NCBI RefSeq assembly: GCF_004125265.1
Contig: NZ_RDTE01000003.1
Location: 1 to 64,000, forward strand
Direction of reading: 5' to 3'
Length of the DNA stretch: 64,000 bases
From: Streptomyces lydicus
GTDB taxonomy: Bacteria > Actinomycetota > Actinomycetes > Streptomycetales > Streptomycetaceae
The position numbers and the translations under genes are program-made. Below, piece by piece: positions 1 through 8,341 of this stretch (the stretch's first letter is position 1; each line of letters starts with the position of its first letter). The notes beneath the pieces are model-generated. The model was not told the DNA's origin, did not search any database, and saw nothing but the letters and a program-made list of their open reading frames with translations.

Positions 1-1584
1 TGCGCGGGCAGCGGCTCGGGGCGCTGCAGGCGGCGCTGCTGCACACGATGGCGCAGCACCGGCTGCAGACGTGCATCACGTTCCATCACCGGACGATAGA
101 GGCCGCGGCGTACGCGGAGGGTCTGGAGCGGGTGGCCAAGCGGCTGTACGCGGACCAGCCGGAGAAGTACCCGGCGAAGGTCTGGGCGGACTGGCTGTGC
201 GGCGAGCACGTCCCGGAGCGCCGGCGGGGCGTGCTGGGTGAGTTCGGGTCGACCGCCCGGCGCGCGGTGTTGTCGAACTGCAGGGTGTTGGGTGAGGGCG
301 TGGACATCCGGGCCGTGGACTCCGTCGCGATCTTGGACCCCAAGGGCGCGCCGCACGACATCGTGCAGGCCATTGGGCGCGCTCTGCGGCAGAAGCCGGG
401 GAAGGGAAATTGGCCTCTTTGATCGTGCCGGTATTTCTCCAGCCGGGGGAAAAGCCGGAGACATGTTCACCTCGGGATCGTACCGGCCTTTGGTGAAGGT
501 ATTGGAGGGTCTGCGGGCTCACGATGAAGAGGCCGTGGAATTGCTGGCCATCCCGCAGGAGCCGCAGAAGGACGTTGCGCAGCCGTCCCAGTACATCGGA
601 TCGAAGCCGGAGGATGATGAGGAAGAAACTCGTCTGCTGCTCCGCTTTGCCGCTCCGCGGGACCCGGTGATGGTCGCGGACTGGGTCAGCTTCAATGTGA
701 TCGACATCGAGCGGCAGGACTGGGGGCGCGGGTGGGCGAAGCTCAAGGCGTTCACGGAGCGTGAGCATCACGCCCGGGTTCCGTACGAGCACCGGGAGGG
801 CGCGTTTCCGCTGGGGACCTGGGTGGCGGAGCAGCGACGGGCCTTCGGCGCCGGGCAGATGACCGGCAAGCGGGCGGAGCGGCTGGAGAAGCTGGGCATG
901 GTCTGGTCGATCGCGGACGAGCGGTTCGAGGAGAACCTGGCGGCGGCGCGGGTGTACTTCGAGGAGCACTGGACGTTGTGTGCTCCGAGGTCCGCCGTGG
1001 CCCTGGACCGGCAGGTGGGGAGTTGGTTGTCCAATTTGCGGCGGCCTGGTGCGCTGGAGGGTCGTCCGGAGTGGGAGGCGGCGCTGCGGGCGATCGACGA
1101 GGACTGGAACGTGGAGTGGTCGGCGGAGTGGCAGCGGCGTTACGCGGCGGTGCGGGAGATGGTGTCTGAGGAGAGCCAGAGTGCCCTGGCCTACGTGGAG
1201 CCCGGGGTCACGGTGCACGGGATGGACGTCGGCCGGTGGCTGGCGAAGCAGCGTCAGCACGACGTTTGGCGGGGGCTGATGGACGGGCAGCGCGAGCGCC
1301 TGGAGCGGCTCGGCGTCCGGCCGCTGCCCGCACCGGAGCCGGAGGCGCCCGGGAAGGGGCCCACGGTGGCCCTGAGCGCCTTTGAGCGGGGCGTTGCGGC
1401 CCTGGCGCAGTACAAGGCCCGCACGGGGTCTGTGACGGTCTCCAGGAGGCACGTAGAGCGGCTGGAGGACGGGACGGAGGTCAAGCTCGGGGTGTTTTTG
1501 TCTAACAGCAAGACCCGCCGCGCCAAGCTCACCGCTGACAAGCTGGCCGCGCTCTCCGCGCTCGGGCTGGAGTGGGCGGCATGA
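1..1584 (+). pseudogene. Terminal-type SF2 helicase with helicase-associated repeats, C-terminal part, frameshifted
   Basis: The reading frame is already open at the window edge. It carries the last helicase motifs (GEGVDIRAVDS, then QAIGRALRQ) and then several helicase-associated repeats, recognisable by W-x-AEQRR, LERLGM and LGVFLSN-type blocks. Such helicases lie near telomeres of linear Streptomyces replicons and include the TtrA type linked to conjugal transfer. Against the second copy (11439-12636) this copy lacks one G near 400 (GGGG versus GGGGG) and one base near 459. The frame therefore stops at 422 and resumes in another frame to a stop at 1582-1584. The stretch between the two deletions still reads KLASLIVPVF in the third frame, so decay is recent, or these are sequencing errors. 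The 5' part lies outside the window. The stop overlaps the next ATG (ATGA). Confidence 0.8.
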
Positions 1585-1898
1585 GCACCGAGCAGCCCGA
1601 CGAACCGCCCGTGCGCTGGCGGGGCCTGATGCCCCTCCGGTTCCCCTCCCCTCCGAAGGAGGGGAGGCCTGTCCTGTCCGACGAAGAGCTTGAGGCCCTC
1701 GTCGTGCGCGCCACGCGAGTCCGGCGGGCCGGCGAGCTGGCGCGCACTCTGCAGCGTCGTCCCAAGGCGGAACTGCTGCGCATGGCCGAGGAGGCTGGCC
1801 TGCATCACGACTCCCCGCACACGTGGCGCAAGGCCGAGATCGCGGCTGCGCTCGCGGACCTTGCCCACCCCGCCCGCCCCGAGGAGGAGATTGGATGA
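1581..1898 (+). CDS. Small protein with SAP/Rho-N-like C-terminus, unknown function
   Basis: A 105-residue ORF starting at an ATG that overlaps the helicase stop in an ATGA arrangement, so it is probably translationally coupled to it. The first 35 residues are Pro/Arg-rich. The second half is helical, and KAELLRMAEEAGL followed by WRKAEIAAALADL looks like a helix-extended-helix of the SAP or Rho N-terminal type, which would suit nucleic-acid binding. I do not recognise the family. It ends GAGGAGATTGGATGA, which doubles as ribosome binding site and start overlap for the next short ORF. A longer GTG start at 1572 exists but the coupled ATG is preferred. Confidence 0.55.
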   Translation: MSTEQPDEPPVRWRGLMPLRFPSPPKEGRPVLSDEELEALVVRATRVRRAGELARTLQRRPKAELLRMAEEAGLHHDSPHTWRKAEIAAALADLAHPARPEEEIG

Positions 1899-2203
1899 GT
1901 ACCGAGCAGCTCGGTGTGGACGACATCGCTGGGGAGCTCAGGCGACAGCGGCTTCCCAGGCTGATGCCCGGCGGGGAAGCGGCCCGGGAGTAGGGGCGGT
2001 TTTCTCAGGGCGGCGAGAAGGTCGTGGGCGAGGCCGGTCTCGCTGGTGGTGCCTGGGCCCGGGTGCAGAGTGATCCGGCCGGACGGCGGATGGTGGGCGG
2101 CCAGGGCGGTGTGGGTGTGGATGACGTCGTCATCGCGGTCGATGACCATGATGACGGACGGCGGCCGCGCGGCGAGAAGCATGACGGTGTGGTGGTCAGC
2201 CAA
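1805..2203 (-). CDS. Small last gene of the Tn7/Mu-like unit, unknown
   Basis: This 132-residue frame starts at a TTG that overlaps the end of the TnsC-like ATPase gene by 8 nt, so it is the fourth gene of the minus-strand unit. The first ~70 residues look coding (MVIDRDDDVIHTHTALAAHH, then LAHDLLAALRKPP). The last ~45 residues run antisense to the 1581-1898 gene, as if the frame reads out through the transposon end into flanking DNA. It resembles neither TniQ nor a resolvase. The true C-terminus may be near 1995. Confidence 0.42.
   Translation of the reverse strand: MADHHTVMLLAARPPSVIMVIDRDDDVIHTHTALAAHHPPSGRITLHPGPGTTSETGLAHDLLAALRKPPLLPGRFPAGHQPGKPLSPELPSDVVHTELLGTHPISSSGRAGWARSASAAAISALRHVCGES
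1895..1993 (+). CDS. Short ORF, probably the truncated start of a gene
   Basis: A 32-codon frame whose ATG overlaps the previous stop and follows GGAGGAG closely, so initiation looks good. It starts MSTEQLGVDD, like the preceding gene's MSTEQPDEPP, and then stops. Immediately downstream begins the minus-strand transposition unit. The simplest reading is that the rest of this gene was lost at a transposon boundary near 1990-2010. No function can be assigned. Confidence 0.3.
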   Translation: MSTEQLGVDDIAGELRRQRLPRLMPGGEAARE

Positions 2204-2939
2204 GGCGGCTGAAGGCCCAGCGCAGCAGTTCCTGATCCACGCGGGGACGGCCGGTGCGTGCCAGGGCGGTGCGGGTGTGTGCGGTCAGCTGGGCCCAGGC
2301 GCGGAAGTTGCCGTGTGCGGCGTGGCTGTCGGCGAAGGTGATGTCGTCGGGATCGGCATCGGCCCAGATCGGGTGGAACAGCGGGATGACGTCAAGGACC
2401 TCGTCGGGGGTGAGGCGGGTGAAATGCTGCCAGATGAAGATGCGGGAAGAGAGCATCGGTTCGCGGCGCAGCACGGTGTGGCAGCCCTCACCGCCGACGA
2501 AGATGATCGCCAGCTGGGTGGAGGGCTCGTCCCACAGGTAGCGGAAGTACTCGAAGGCCTCCCCGTTGAGCCACTGTGCTTCGTCGACGAGGAAAGTACG
2601 GGGGCGCTCGGCCAGAGCGGTCTTCAGCAGACGGTCGAATTCGCTGGGGTGGCGCGGCGGCTCGCCGGCCAGATCGAGCGCGGTGAACAGCTCGTAGCGC
2701 ACCGCTCGGGCGGTGGGACGGGCCCGGAAGGTGATCTTGCGGACGTCCTCGCCCGGCTCGAGTGCACGCAAGCAGGTGTTGACGGCGAGCGTCTTACCGA
2801 AGCCGGCACCGCCGTGGATACACATCATCGCGCGGGCGGCGACCGTATCGCCGATGTTCTCCCGCGCGGTGAGCAGGGCGCGGGTGGTGACCACGGAGGC
2901 GTCGGGCAGGTCGACGTACTGGTAGGTGGCCGCGGTCAC
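2196..2939 (-). CDS. TnsC/TniB-like AAA ATPase, transposition regulator
   Basis: A 247-residue ATPase with Walker A GGAGFGKT (residues 43-50) and Walker B FLVDEAQW (about 116-123), the DEAQ form typical of TnsC/TniB/MuB-type AAA ATPases. Such proteins load on target DNA and activate the partner DDE transposase. The GTG start overlaps the transposase stop (GTGA), showing a tight operon with the gene at 2936-4606. The C-terminal block FHPIW...AHGNFRAWAQLTAH is closely matched in the second ATPase of this unit (4697-6004), so the two are paralogues. No Zn-finger or TniQ-interaction region is visible. Function is inferred from family and context. Confidence 0.82.
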   Translation of the reverse strand: MTAATYQYVDLPDASVVTTRALLTARENIGDTVAARAMMCIHGGAGFGKTLAVNTCLRALEPGEDVRKITFRARPTARAVRYELFTALDLAGEPPRHPSEFDRLLKTALAERPRTFLVDEAQWLNGEAFEYFRYLWDEPSTQLAIIFVGGEGCHTVLRREPMLSSRIFIWQHFTRLTPDEVLDVIPLFHPIWADADPDDITFADSHAAHGNFRAWAQLTAHTRTALARTGRPRVDQELLRWAFSRLG

Positions 2940-4606
2940 GAGGCATCTCCGTCTTCAGTGGTCTGAGCGGTCGATCCGGGTACACGCCCGGGGGCAGGTT
3001 CGGATGGGACGGGAGCAGGCCGGCCGGGCGCGGTCCGGGTGACGAGGGATGGCGGGGTGCGCCAGTCGGCTGGAGGCGCGGCGGGCGGGATGAGGTCCGG
3101 CATCGCCAGATCGGACAGGTCAGTGCCGGCGGCCTGGGCGAGCTCGGCCTCGGCCTGCGCGGTGGTCAGGGTGCCGAGCCGCTGGGGGGCCTCGGGCTGG
3201 TTCACGGCTGCGTAGCGCTCGCGCTGTGAACCCTCCAGGTCCTTCTTCAGGCGGCGGGCGCGGGCGGCCCGTGCCCGCCGTACAGCACTGACCTGTTCCT
3301 CGGTGGCCTGGTCGGCCAGGTCCGCGGGACCGAGGTAGCGGCCGGTGGCCGCGTGGTAGACCTCGATGCGGTGGTCGTGGTGGGGCATGAAGCGGATCCG
3401 GACCTGGATCCCGGACTGACCGGTCATCCACGGCCCCGCATAGTCACGTTTCCTGAAGCGGATGCCGCGGGTCGTCAGCGTGCGGGTGCCGGCGTCCTCC
3501 AGGGTGAACGTCCACAGATCCGCCGCGGCCACGTCCCGTAGCGGGGTGGGATCGTCCTGCCACGCCTCAAGCGGGGTCCTGCCCCGCAACGGCGCGGGCT
3601 GGTGTTCGGTGTTCCACCACAGCATCCAGGCGAGCAGACGGGCAGTGAAGTCCTCGAAGCCGAGCAGCACCTCGTCCTTCGGGCGGGAAGAGCGTTTTCC
3701 GGGTCGCGGCAGGCGGGCGTAGCCGGGCAGCGCGGCCAGGAACATGCTCTCCACTGCCCGGTTCAGCCCCTCCACAGTGCCCTTGAGGTGCGGGGTGTAG
3801 GCGGGCAGGTCCTCCACCGTCACGTCCAGCAGATCGAACGCGGCGGTCACCGTCCGGGACAGGAAGTCCTTGCCGCGGTCGACACGTACCTTCTCCGGCA
3901 AGCCGCCGAACGGGCCGTAGGGGTCCTCCCGCAAGACCGCGGAGCGCAGCGCGGCCAGCACCGACTCCCGCGACGGATGCACCGGCGTCACCGCGGCACC
4001 GGTGATCGCGTTGGTGGCGCAGTCGGTGAACCAGGTGATCCACGGCCTGCGAGCCCTGCCCTCGACGTCGACCAGCACTGGGGCCTGCATGTGGTCGGTC
4101 TCCCACACCTGGTTCCGCCAGCCCCGCGGCCGGGCCAGAAACACATCGTGCTTACGAGCCGCCCGCTCACCACCCGCGAGCCCGGCCCGCTCCCCCGGCG
4201 ACAGATCACGGCGGATCGCCCGGTGCAGCGTCGTCAGCGACGGCGCGTCGGCAGGCGGGGACTGCCGAGCGGCACGCAGGACCAGCTCGCGATGAACCGC
4301 CCTCACGTTCCCCTTCCACAACGCCAACAGTCCACGGACTTCGGGCGTGATCGTGAACCTCGCATCGGCCCGGGACCGTGCGCCGGGGTAGGCGGCCGCG
4401 GTCTCATCACTCTGAGCGGCAGCCAGCCAGCGCCACACCGTGCGCTCCGACACTCCCAGCGCGTCTGCGGCCACCCGCACGTGCCCTGCTGTCAGCGTCT
4501 TCCCTGCCCGCAGTGTGAGCAGCCGCCGCACGGCCGGACCGCGCAGCGCCGTCCTCGACGCCGCAGGCAGTCCGCCGCCTGCGCGGACCGCGTCACCGTC
4601 CTCCAT
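2936..4606 (-). CDS. TnsB/Mu-type DDE transposase
   Basis: A 556-residue protein (GTG at 4621 would add 5). An N-terminal helix-turn-helix (LGVSERTVWRWL) and a second DNA-binding segment precede an rve-type RNase H fold. Catalytic triad candidates are D171 in WETDHMQ, D243 in VRVDRGKDF and E279 in KGTVEGLN, giving D-72-D-35-E spacing, normal for TnsB/MuA/IS481-like enzymes. A Mu-C-like beta-barrel follows (about 375-440), then a charged and Pro-rich tail that could contact the ATPase. It is the second gene of a minus-strand operon, between the two ATPases. All catalytic residues are present, so it may be active. Confidence 0.88.
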   Translation of the reverse strand: MEDGDAVRAGGGLPAASRTALRGPAVRRLLTLRAGKTLTAGHVRVAADALGVSERTVWRWLAAAQSDETAAAYPGARSRADARFTITPEVRGLLALWKGNVRAVHRELVLRAARQSPPADAPSLTTLHRAIRRDLSPGERAGLAGGERAARKHDVFLARPRGWRNQVWETDHMQAPVLVDVEGRARRPWITWFTDCATNAITGAAVTPVHPSRESVLAALRSAVLREDPYGPFGGLPEKVRVDRGKDFLSRTVTAAFDLLDVTVEDLPAYTPHLKGTVEGLNRAVESMFLAALPGYARLPRPGKRSSRPKDEVLLGFEDFTARLLAWMLWWNTEHQPAPLRGRTPLEAWQDDPTPLRDVAAADLWTFTLEDAGTRTLTTRGIRFRKRDYAGPWMTGQSGIQVRIRFMPHHDHRIEVYHAATGRYLGPADLADQATEEQVSAVRRARAARARRLKKDLEGSQRERYAAVNQPEAPQRLGTLTTAQAEAELAQAAGTDLSDLAMPDLIPPAAPPADWRTPPSLVTRTAPGRPAPVPSEPAPGRVPGSTAQTTEDGDAS

Positions 4607-4696
4607 GCCAGCTCCCCTCACCCGGGCGGGACATCGTGTGCTTGCCGGTGGCCGGGAGCAGGTAGTCGCCCTCCCATCCGTGCGGGAGCGCTCCCG

Positions 4697-6004
4697 TCAC
4701 AGCGGCGGCGCGACCCGCTGGAACAGCCGCCTCAGCAAGGCCCGGTCGGTGGCTGCCTCAGCGGTGGTGAGCAGCGCGTTCTGCAGGTGCGCGGTCAAAG
4801 CGGCCCACGTGCGGAATGTGCCGTGCGCGCACGACTGGTCGATCCACCTCAGGTCCGGGGCCGGGACGGTGCGCCACAGTGGATGGAAGCCGGTCACCAC
4901 GGTCGCCACTTCCGCTCCGGTCAGGCGTGGAACCTCCTGCCACGCACCGATCCGCGATGCCAGCTGCGGCAGCCGGGACAGCGCCCTCTCGCTGCCCGCT
5001 CCGCACAGCACCAGCGTGACCCGCGTATCGGGGTGGTCCCACAGGCTCTGCAGGTACTCCAGGCACGGCACGGGCAGGCGCTGCGCCTCATCGACCACCA
5101 GCACCCGCGCCTCGCCCAGAGCCCCCGCCACCGCGGCGTCGACCAGCGCAGAGGTGTGCGGGAAGCGGCCCGGCAGCGCCAGAGCGTCGAACACCGCCCG
5201 CCGCATGCCGGCCACCGACGGGCGCACCGGCACCGGCACCCACGTCACCTTCCAGCCCGGAGGCACTTCGTGGAGCGCCATCCGCACGGCGACGGTCTTG
5301 CCTCGGCCCGGGTCACCGAACACACACACCGCGCCCTGAACCGCCATCGCCTGCCCGACCGCCTCGGCCACCGCCCGCACCGACGACGTCCGCACCAGCC
5401 GCGCTCCCGCCGGCAACACCACACCCACCAACACACCGCTCTCCCCCACCGGCACTGCGGACGCCGCCGTCGACTTGGAGCGCGGTGGCCGGCGCGCAGC
5501 TACCTCCGCCGCACCACCCTCACGCGGCCCAGCCAGAGCAAGGTCAGCCAGCGCCTGCCGCGTTCGCCGCTCCTCCCGCTCCCGCCGCACCACCGCACGG
5601 TCCGGCAGAACCCTGCCGGCCTGAAGGTCCCGGTGCACCACCCGGTACAACGACGCCAGCGAAGGCACCTCTCCCGCGGCCTCCTTCAGGTGCCGGTGCA
5701 GCACCGCCACGTTCCCGCCCGCCTGCGCCAGCACCTCCCACGCCTGGTCGGACAGCTCCAGCCGGGACCGCGGCCTGCGCTCCACGCGGCCGTCCGTGCG
5801 CGCCGCATCCAGCCAGCGCCACACCGTGCGGACACTCACCCCAGCGACCTGGGCGCCCGCACGCACGTGGGCCGTCGCCAACGCCCCGGCCGCATCGAGT
5901 TCCAGCAGCCGCGCAACCAGCACCGGTCTGGACACCCTCAGCCCCGCCGTCACCTCACCCCACACGCCCGGCTCCCCCACCGAATGACCTCCCGCCGCAG
6001 ACAT
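4697..6004 (-). CDS. Fusion of TnsB-like DNA-binding region with TnsC-like ATPase, no DDE domain
   Basis: A 435-residue protein from ATG 6004 (the frame is open to 6091). Residues 30-135 repeat the N-terminal architecture of the neighbouring transposase: HTH VAGVSVRTVWRWLDAAR, then GGNVAVLHRHL and SLASLYRVVHRDL, matching LGVSERTVWRWL, GNVRAVHREL and LTTLHRAIRRDL there. After an Arg/Ala-rich linker the protein becomes a TnsC-like ATPase with Walker A GDPGRGKT (230-237) and Walker B VLVVDEAQ (301-308), ending in RTWAALTAHLQNAL like the 2196-2939 ATPase. The RNase H domain is absent. It lies 90 bp upstream of the transposase. I infer an ATPase able to bind transposon ends, perhaps a regulator or immunity factor. 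A mobile element near its 5' end may alter the start. Confidence 0.75.
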   Translation of the reverse strand: MSAAGGHSVGEPGVWGEVTAGLRVSRPVLVARLLELDAAGALATAHVRAGAQVAGVSVRTVWRWLDAARTDGRVERRPRSRLELSDQAWEVLAQAGGNVAVLHRHLKEAAGEVPSLASLYRVVHRDLQAGRVLPDRAVVRREREERRTRQALADLALAGPREGGAAEVAARRPPRSKSTAASAVPVGESGVLVGVVLPAGARLVRTSSVRAVAEAVGQAMAVQGAVCVFGDPGRGKTVAVRMALHEVPPGWKVTWVPVPVRPSVAGMRRAVFDALALPGRFPHTSALVDAAVAGALGEARVLVVDEAQRLPVPCLEYLQSLWDHPDTRVTLVLCGAGSERALSRLPQLASRIGAWQEVPRLTGAEVATVVTGFHPLWRTVPAPDLRWIDQSCAHGTFRTWAALTAHLQNALLTTAEAATDRALLRRLFQRVAPPL

Positions 6005-6059
6005 CAACGCCCACCACGGTGCAGCCGCGCAGCCCTCGGAAGGATCAGAAGTACCGTTC

Positions 6060-6212
6060 TCGAGACAGCAACACGGGGCGGGGTGTACCACCCCATGACA
6101 GCCGTGGCCGTCGTATGCACCGCCCCACGACAGTGACCATGCCCTTCCTCAACACCCGACCAGCGACAACGCACCGGTCTGACATACCGTCACTGACGCC
6201 CATCCGCTGACA
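6060..6212. repeat. Array of GACA-type motifs, candidate transposon right end
   Basis: Between the fusion ATPase and the recombinase partner gene, GACA or TGAC motifs recur in one orientation at about 6063, 6097, 6129, 6165, 6181, 6195 and 6208, in spacings of roughly 32-36 and then 13-16 bases. Tn7/Mu-type ends carry several transposase-binding sites, so this is where the right end of the 2-6.2 kb unit is expected. I could not define a matching inverted left end or a 5-bp target duplication, so this remains a suggestion. Confidence 0.25.
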
Positions 6213-6664
6213 CCAACCCGGCACATCGCAGCGTGGTACTTCCAGGCGTTGTAGTGGGTGCAGCACATGCCCTTGCAGTGGCGGGGACGCACGCACTGCA
6301 CGCCGCCACGGGTGATTGAGCACCGGGCCGTCACCATGCCGCGGGCGCTTCGCTCGCGCACCGGCTGGTGGGTCACGGCGAACTCGTCCGTCTCCAGGTC
6401 GGAGTCCTTCAGATGCTCGGCGCACAGCGAGCAGAAGATGTTGCGGCTGTTGACGATGAGATCGCAGTGCCGGGTCCGGCAGGTAGAGGAGGAGGTACGC
6501 GGGTCGTCGAGGTCGCCGGTGAACAGCCAGTGCCGTATGTCCCACTCCCCCGCCCGCCAGCCCGGGTCGATGCGGTCCTGAAGCCAGGCACTCCAAGCCC
6601 CGGTGTCCCAGGCGATGTGGTCCGGCGCGCCTGCGGGCGCCGGCACACGAAGCTCCAGGCTCAT
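6149..6664 (-). CDS. Cys/His-rich partner of tyrosine recombinase, probably truncated
   Basis: A 171-residue protein whose ATG overlaps the recombinase stop (ATGA), so the two are co-translated. Cys/His clusters suggest zinc sites: CRTRHC, CSLCAEH, then CSITRGGVQC, CKGMCCTHYNAWKYH and AMC. Recombinase plus Cys-rich protein pairs of this type occur in Streptomyces, where the second protein is probably a DNA-binding accessory. The last ~25 residues (after AMCRVG) lack the pattern and run through the GACA-motif array, so the 3' end was probably replaced when the neighbouring transposon inserted. Confidence 0.6.
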   Translation of the reverse strand: MSLELRVPAPAGAPDHIAWDTGAWSAWLQDRIDPGWRAGEWDIRHWLFTGDLDDPRTSSSTCRTRHCDLIVNSRNIFCSLCAEHLKDSDLETDEFAVTHQPVRERSARGMVTARCSITRGGVQCVRPRHCKGMCCTHYNAWKYHAAMCRVGVSGWASVTVCQTGALSLVGC

Positions 6665-7815
6665 GAGTGCTCCCGCAGGGCCTGGACGCGTTCGACGGCC
6701 TGGCGGGTCTCGCTGTCGTCGACATGCCGGTAGCGCTCCATCGACAGCGGTGAGGCATGCCCCAGCAGGCGCTGGACCACATCGCGGTCCACACCGCCTC
6801 GCAGCCAGGCTGTGGCGGCGGAGTGGCGCAGCATGTGAGGGCGGAAGGGGTGGGTGGCGGCGCGGGCCAGGCGGTCAAAGAGGTCCTTGGCGTTGGGATA
6901 GGACATTGCGCGTCCAAGGGGCGCGCGGAAAAGATTGACGAACACCATCTCGCTGTCGGCCGCCGGGCCGACGGTGTCGCGTTCGTACTGGTAGTCGGCG
7001 TAGGGGGCGACCAGGTCGGCGGTGACCGGGACGGTGCGGGAGCGGCGGGACTTGGCCAGCGCGCCGTTGGGATTGTCCGTGCGGCGGTGAACGTGAAGAT
7101 GCGGGCCGTCGGTGCCGCAGCCCAGCAGGCGGGACGAGGCCAGCAGGTGCATGTCGCCGCGGCGCAGCCCCAGCGCCTCGCCGATCCGCAGCCCGGTACA
7201 CGCCAGCAGCGCGATCAGGAACCGGTCCCGGGCCCGCCCCGCCAGAGCGATCATCGCGGCGATCTGCTCCAGGCTGAGGTCCTGATAGCCCGGATCGGTC
7301 AGCGCGAAGCGGAACGCGGCCGCCGCCACGGTCCGCAGCTGGCCCGCCTCGCCCGGGTCGTAGCCCGGGGGCAGATGGAACAGTTGCTTCGGCTCTGACA
7401 GCATCGCCACCGTCTGCGGCGTGACCCAGCCGTGCACGGCGCCGAACCGGAGGAAGCTGCTGACCACGGTCATCACCGCGTTCGCCGTCCCGGGCGAGCG
7501 GAACTGCGGCTCGAGCGGCGGCCGCCGGCGAGAACGCGGTGCGAGAGGCTCGGAGATCAGCCACCGCTGCAGGCCTGCGAGCTCCAGAAGACGCGGAGCA
7601 GCCCAGTCGACGCCCCGGTCCTGGCAGTAGTTCAGGTAAAGAGCCACACGGCCCGCGTAAGCACGCTCGGTGTTCGGCGAACACCCCCGCGACCGCAGCG
7701 AGGCCAGGTAGGCCGTGGCTTGCGGGTGCAGGACGTAGGTGCCGGCATCGACCACCACCCACCGCACCCCACCATCGGCAGAGATCGACCGGAACGCGAG
7801 GAACTGAGGAGACAC
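6661..7815 (-). CDS. Tyrosine recombinase/integrase
   Basis: A 384-residue phage-integrase-family recombinase. The N-terminal SAM-like core-binding domain contains SRGCSPNTERAYAGRVALYL. The catalytic domain has the arginine block CTGLRIGEALGLRRGD, a lysine-bearing beta-hairpin near AKSRRSRTVPV, the HxxR box HMLRHSAATAW, the second His LLGHAS and the nucleophile region MERYRHVD. All active-site residues are present. I chose GTG 7815 (VSPQFLAFRS) because the frame upstream, open to 8283, is Arg/Pro-rich non-coding-like sequence. It is followed by a Cys-rich partner with overlapping start. No attachment site was identified, so integrase and other DNA rearrangement roles cannot be told apart. Confidence 0.85.
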   Translation of the reverse strand: MSPQFLAFRSISADGGVRWVVVDAGTYVLHPQATAYLASLRSRGCSPNTERAYAGRVALYLNYCQDRGVDWAAPRLLELAGLQRWLISEPLAPRSRRRPPLEPQFRSPGTANAVMTVVSSFLRFGAVHGWVTPQTVAMLSEPKQLFHLPPGYDPGEAGQLRTVAAAAFRFALTDPGYQDLSLEQIAAMIALAGRARDRFLIALLACTGLRIGEALGLRRGDMHLLASSRLLGCGTDGPHLHVHRRTDNPNGALAKSRRSRTVPVTADLVAPYADYQYERDTVGPAADSEMVFVNLFRAPLGRAMSYPNAKDLFDRLARAATHPFRPHMLRHSAATAWLRGGVDRDVVQRLLGHASPLSMERYRHVDDSETRQAVERVQALREHS

Positions 7816-8048
7816 GTGCCGAACGTAACCGCCACCCGGATCGCCGGTGCTGGGCTTCCTGGAACACTCCTCCACCCCAGATCGGAGCGCGTACCCTACG
7901 TGCCCCACACCCTGGGCGCCCCCAGATAAACAAGGACCCTGGAGTCGACGTGGCAGCCCTGGCCAGGTCCCGGCGCCTACGACCGACAGCACCCGCCACG
8001 GCGGACGCCAGGCTCTGGCCTGCGGCAGTGGGACAAAGCATCCTCGGT

Positions 8049-8258
8049 TCACAGCGCCGCGAGGGCGAAGGTCAGCAGCGCCAGTGACAGGGTGGCGCTG
8101 CCCGCGAAGGCTACGGCGCCTCGCAGCAGGGCGGCAGCGTAGGTGGCTCCGTCGATGCGAGCAAGCAGGCCGGCCGCTGCTCCTACGAGGGTGCAGAAGA
8201 GCGCGACGACTGCCAGCAGCAGGACCAGGAGCATCAGGTGGATGGGTGAGGTGTTCAT
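8049..8258 (-). CDS. Small two-helix membrane protein divergent from the NACHT gene
   Basis: A 69-residue protein (MNTSPIHLMLLVLLLAVVAL...) with two hydrophobic segments, about residues 8-32 and 45-69, joined by a short loop (RIDGATYAA). The ATG at 8258 has a good ribosome binding site, GGAAGAAG, 5-6 bases upstream. Only 83 bp separate it from the ATG of the divergent NACHT gene, so they share a promoter region and may be coregulated. Small membrane proteins next to NLR-like genes can be effectors or anchors, but that is inference. No family name known to me. Confidence 0.6.
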   Translation of the reverse strand: MNTSPIHLMLLVLLLAVVALFCTLVGAAAGLLARIDGATYAAALLRGAVAFAGSATLSLALLTFALAAL

Positions 8259-8341
8259 GACTTCTTCCCGGGACGGTCGACAACGGTGACTCCGGGAAAT
8301 TTCGCGGCTTTCGTGTTCACCGGGGTTCAGGGCGAACGAAG

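Noticed and set aside
76..1926. 616-codon open frame on the minus strand
   Set aside because: Antisense to the helicase repeats; the same shadow recurs opposite the second helicase copy, showing that it merely follows the helicase sequence.
3602..6136. 844-codon open frame on the plus strand
   Set aside because: Runs antisense to the transposase and the fusion ATPase, both with clear motifs; His/Pro/Arg-rich shadow.
1895..6212. TGT...ACA ends with 5-bp target duplication for the Tn7-like unit
   Set aside because: Several candidate termini were compared but no pair gave both inverted similarity and matching flanking 5-mers.
7816..8283. N-terminal extension of the tyrosine recombinase
   Set aside because: The extra 156 codons are Arg/Pro-rich with no domain; GTG 7815 gives a normal integrase N-terminus.
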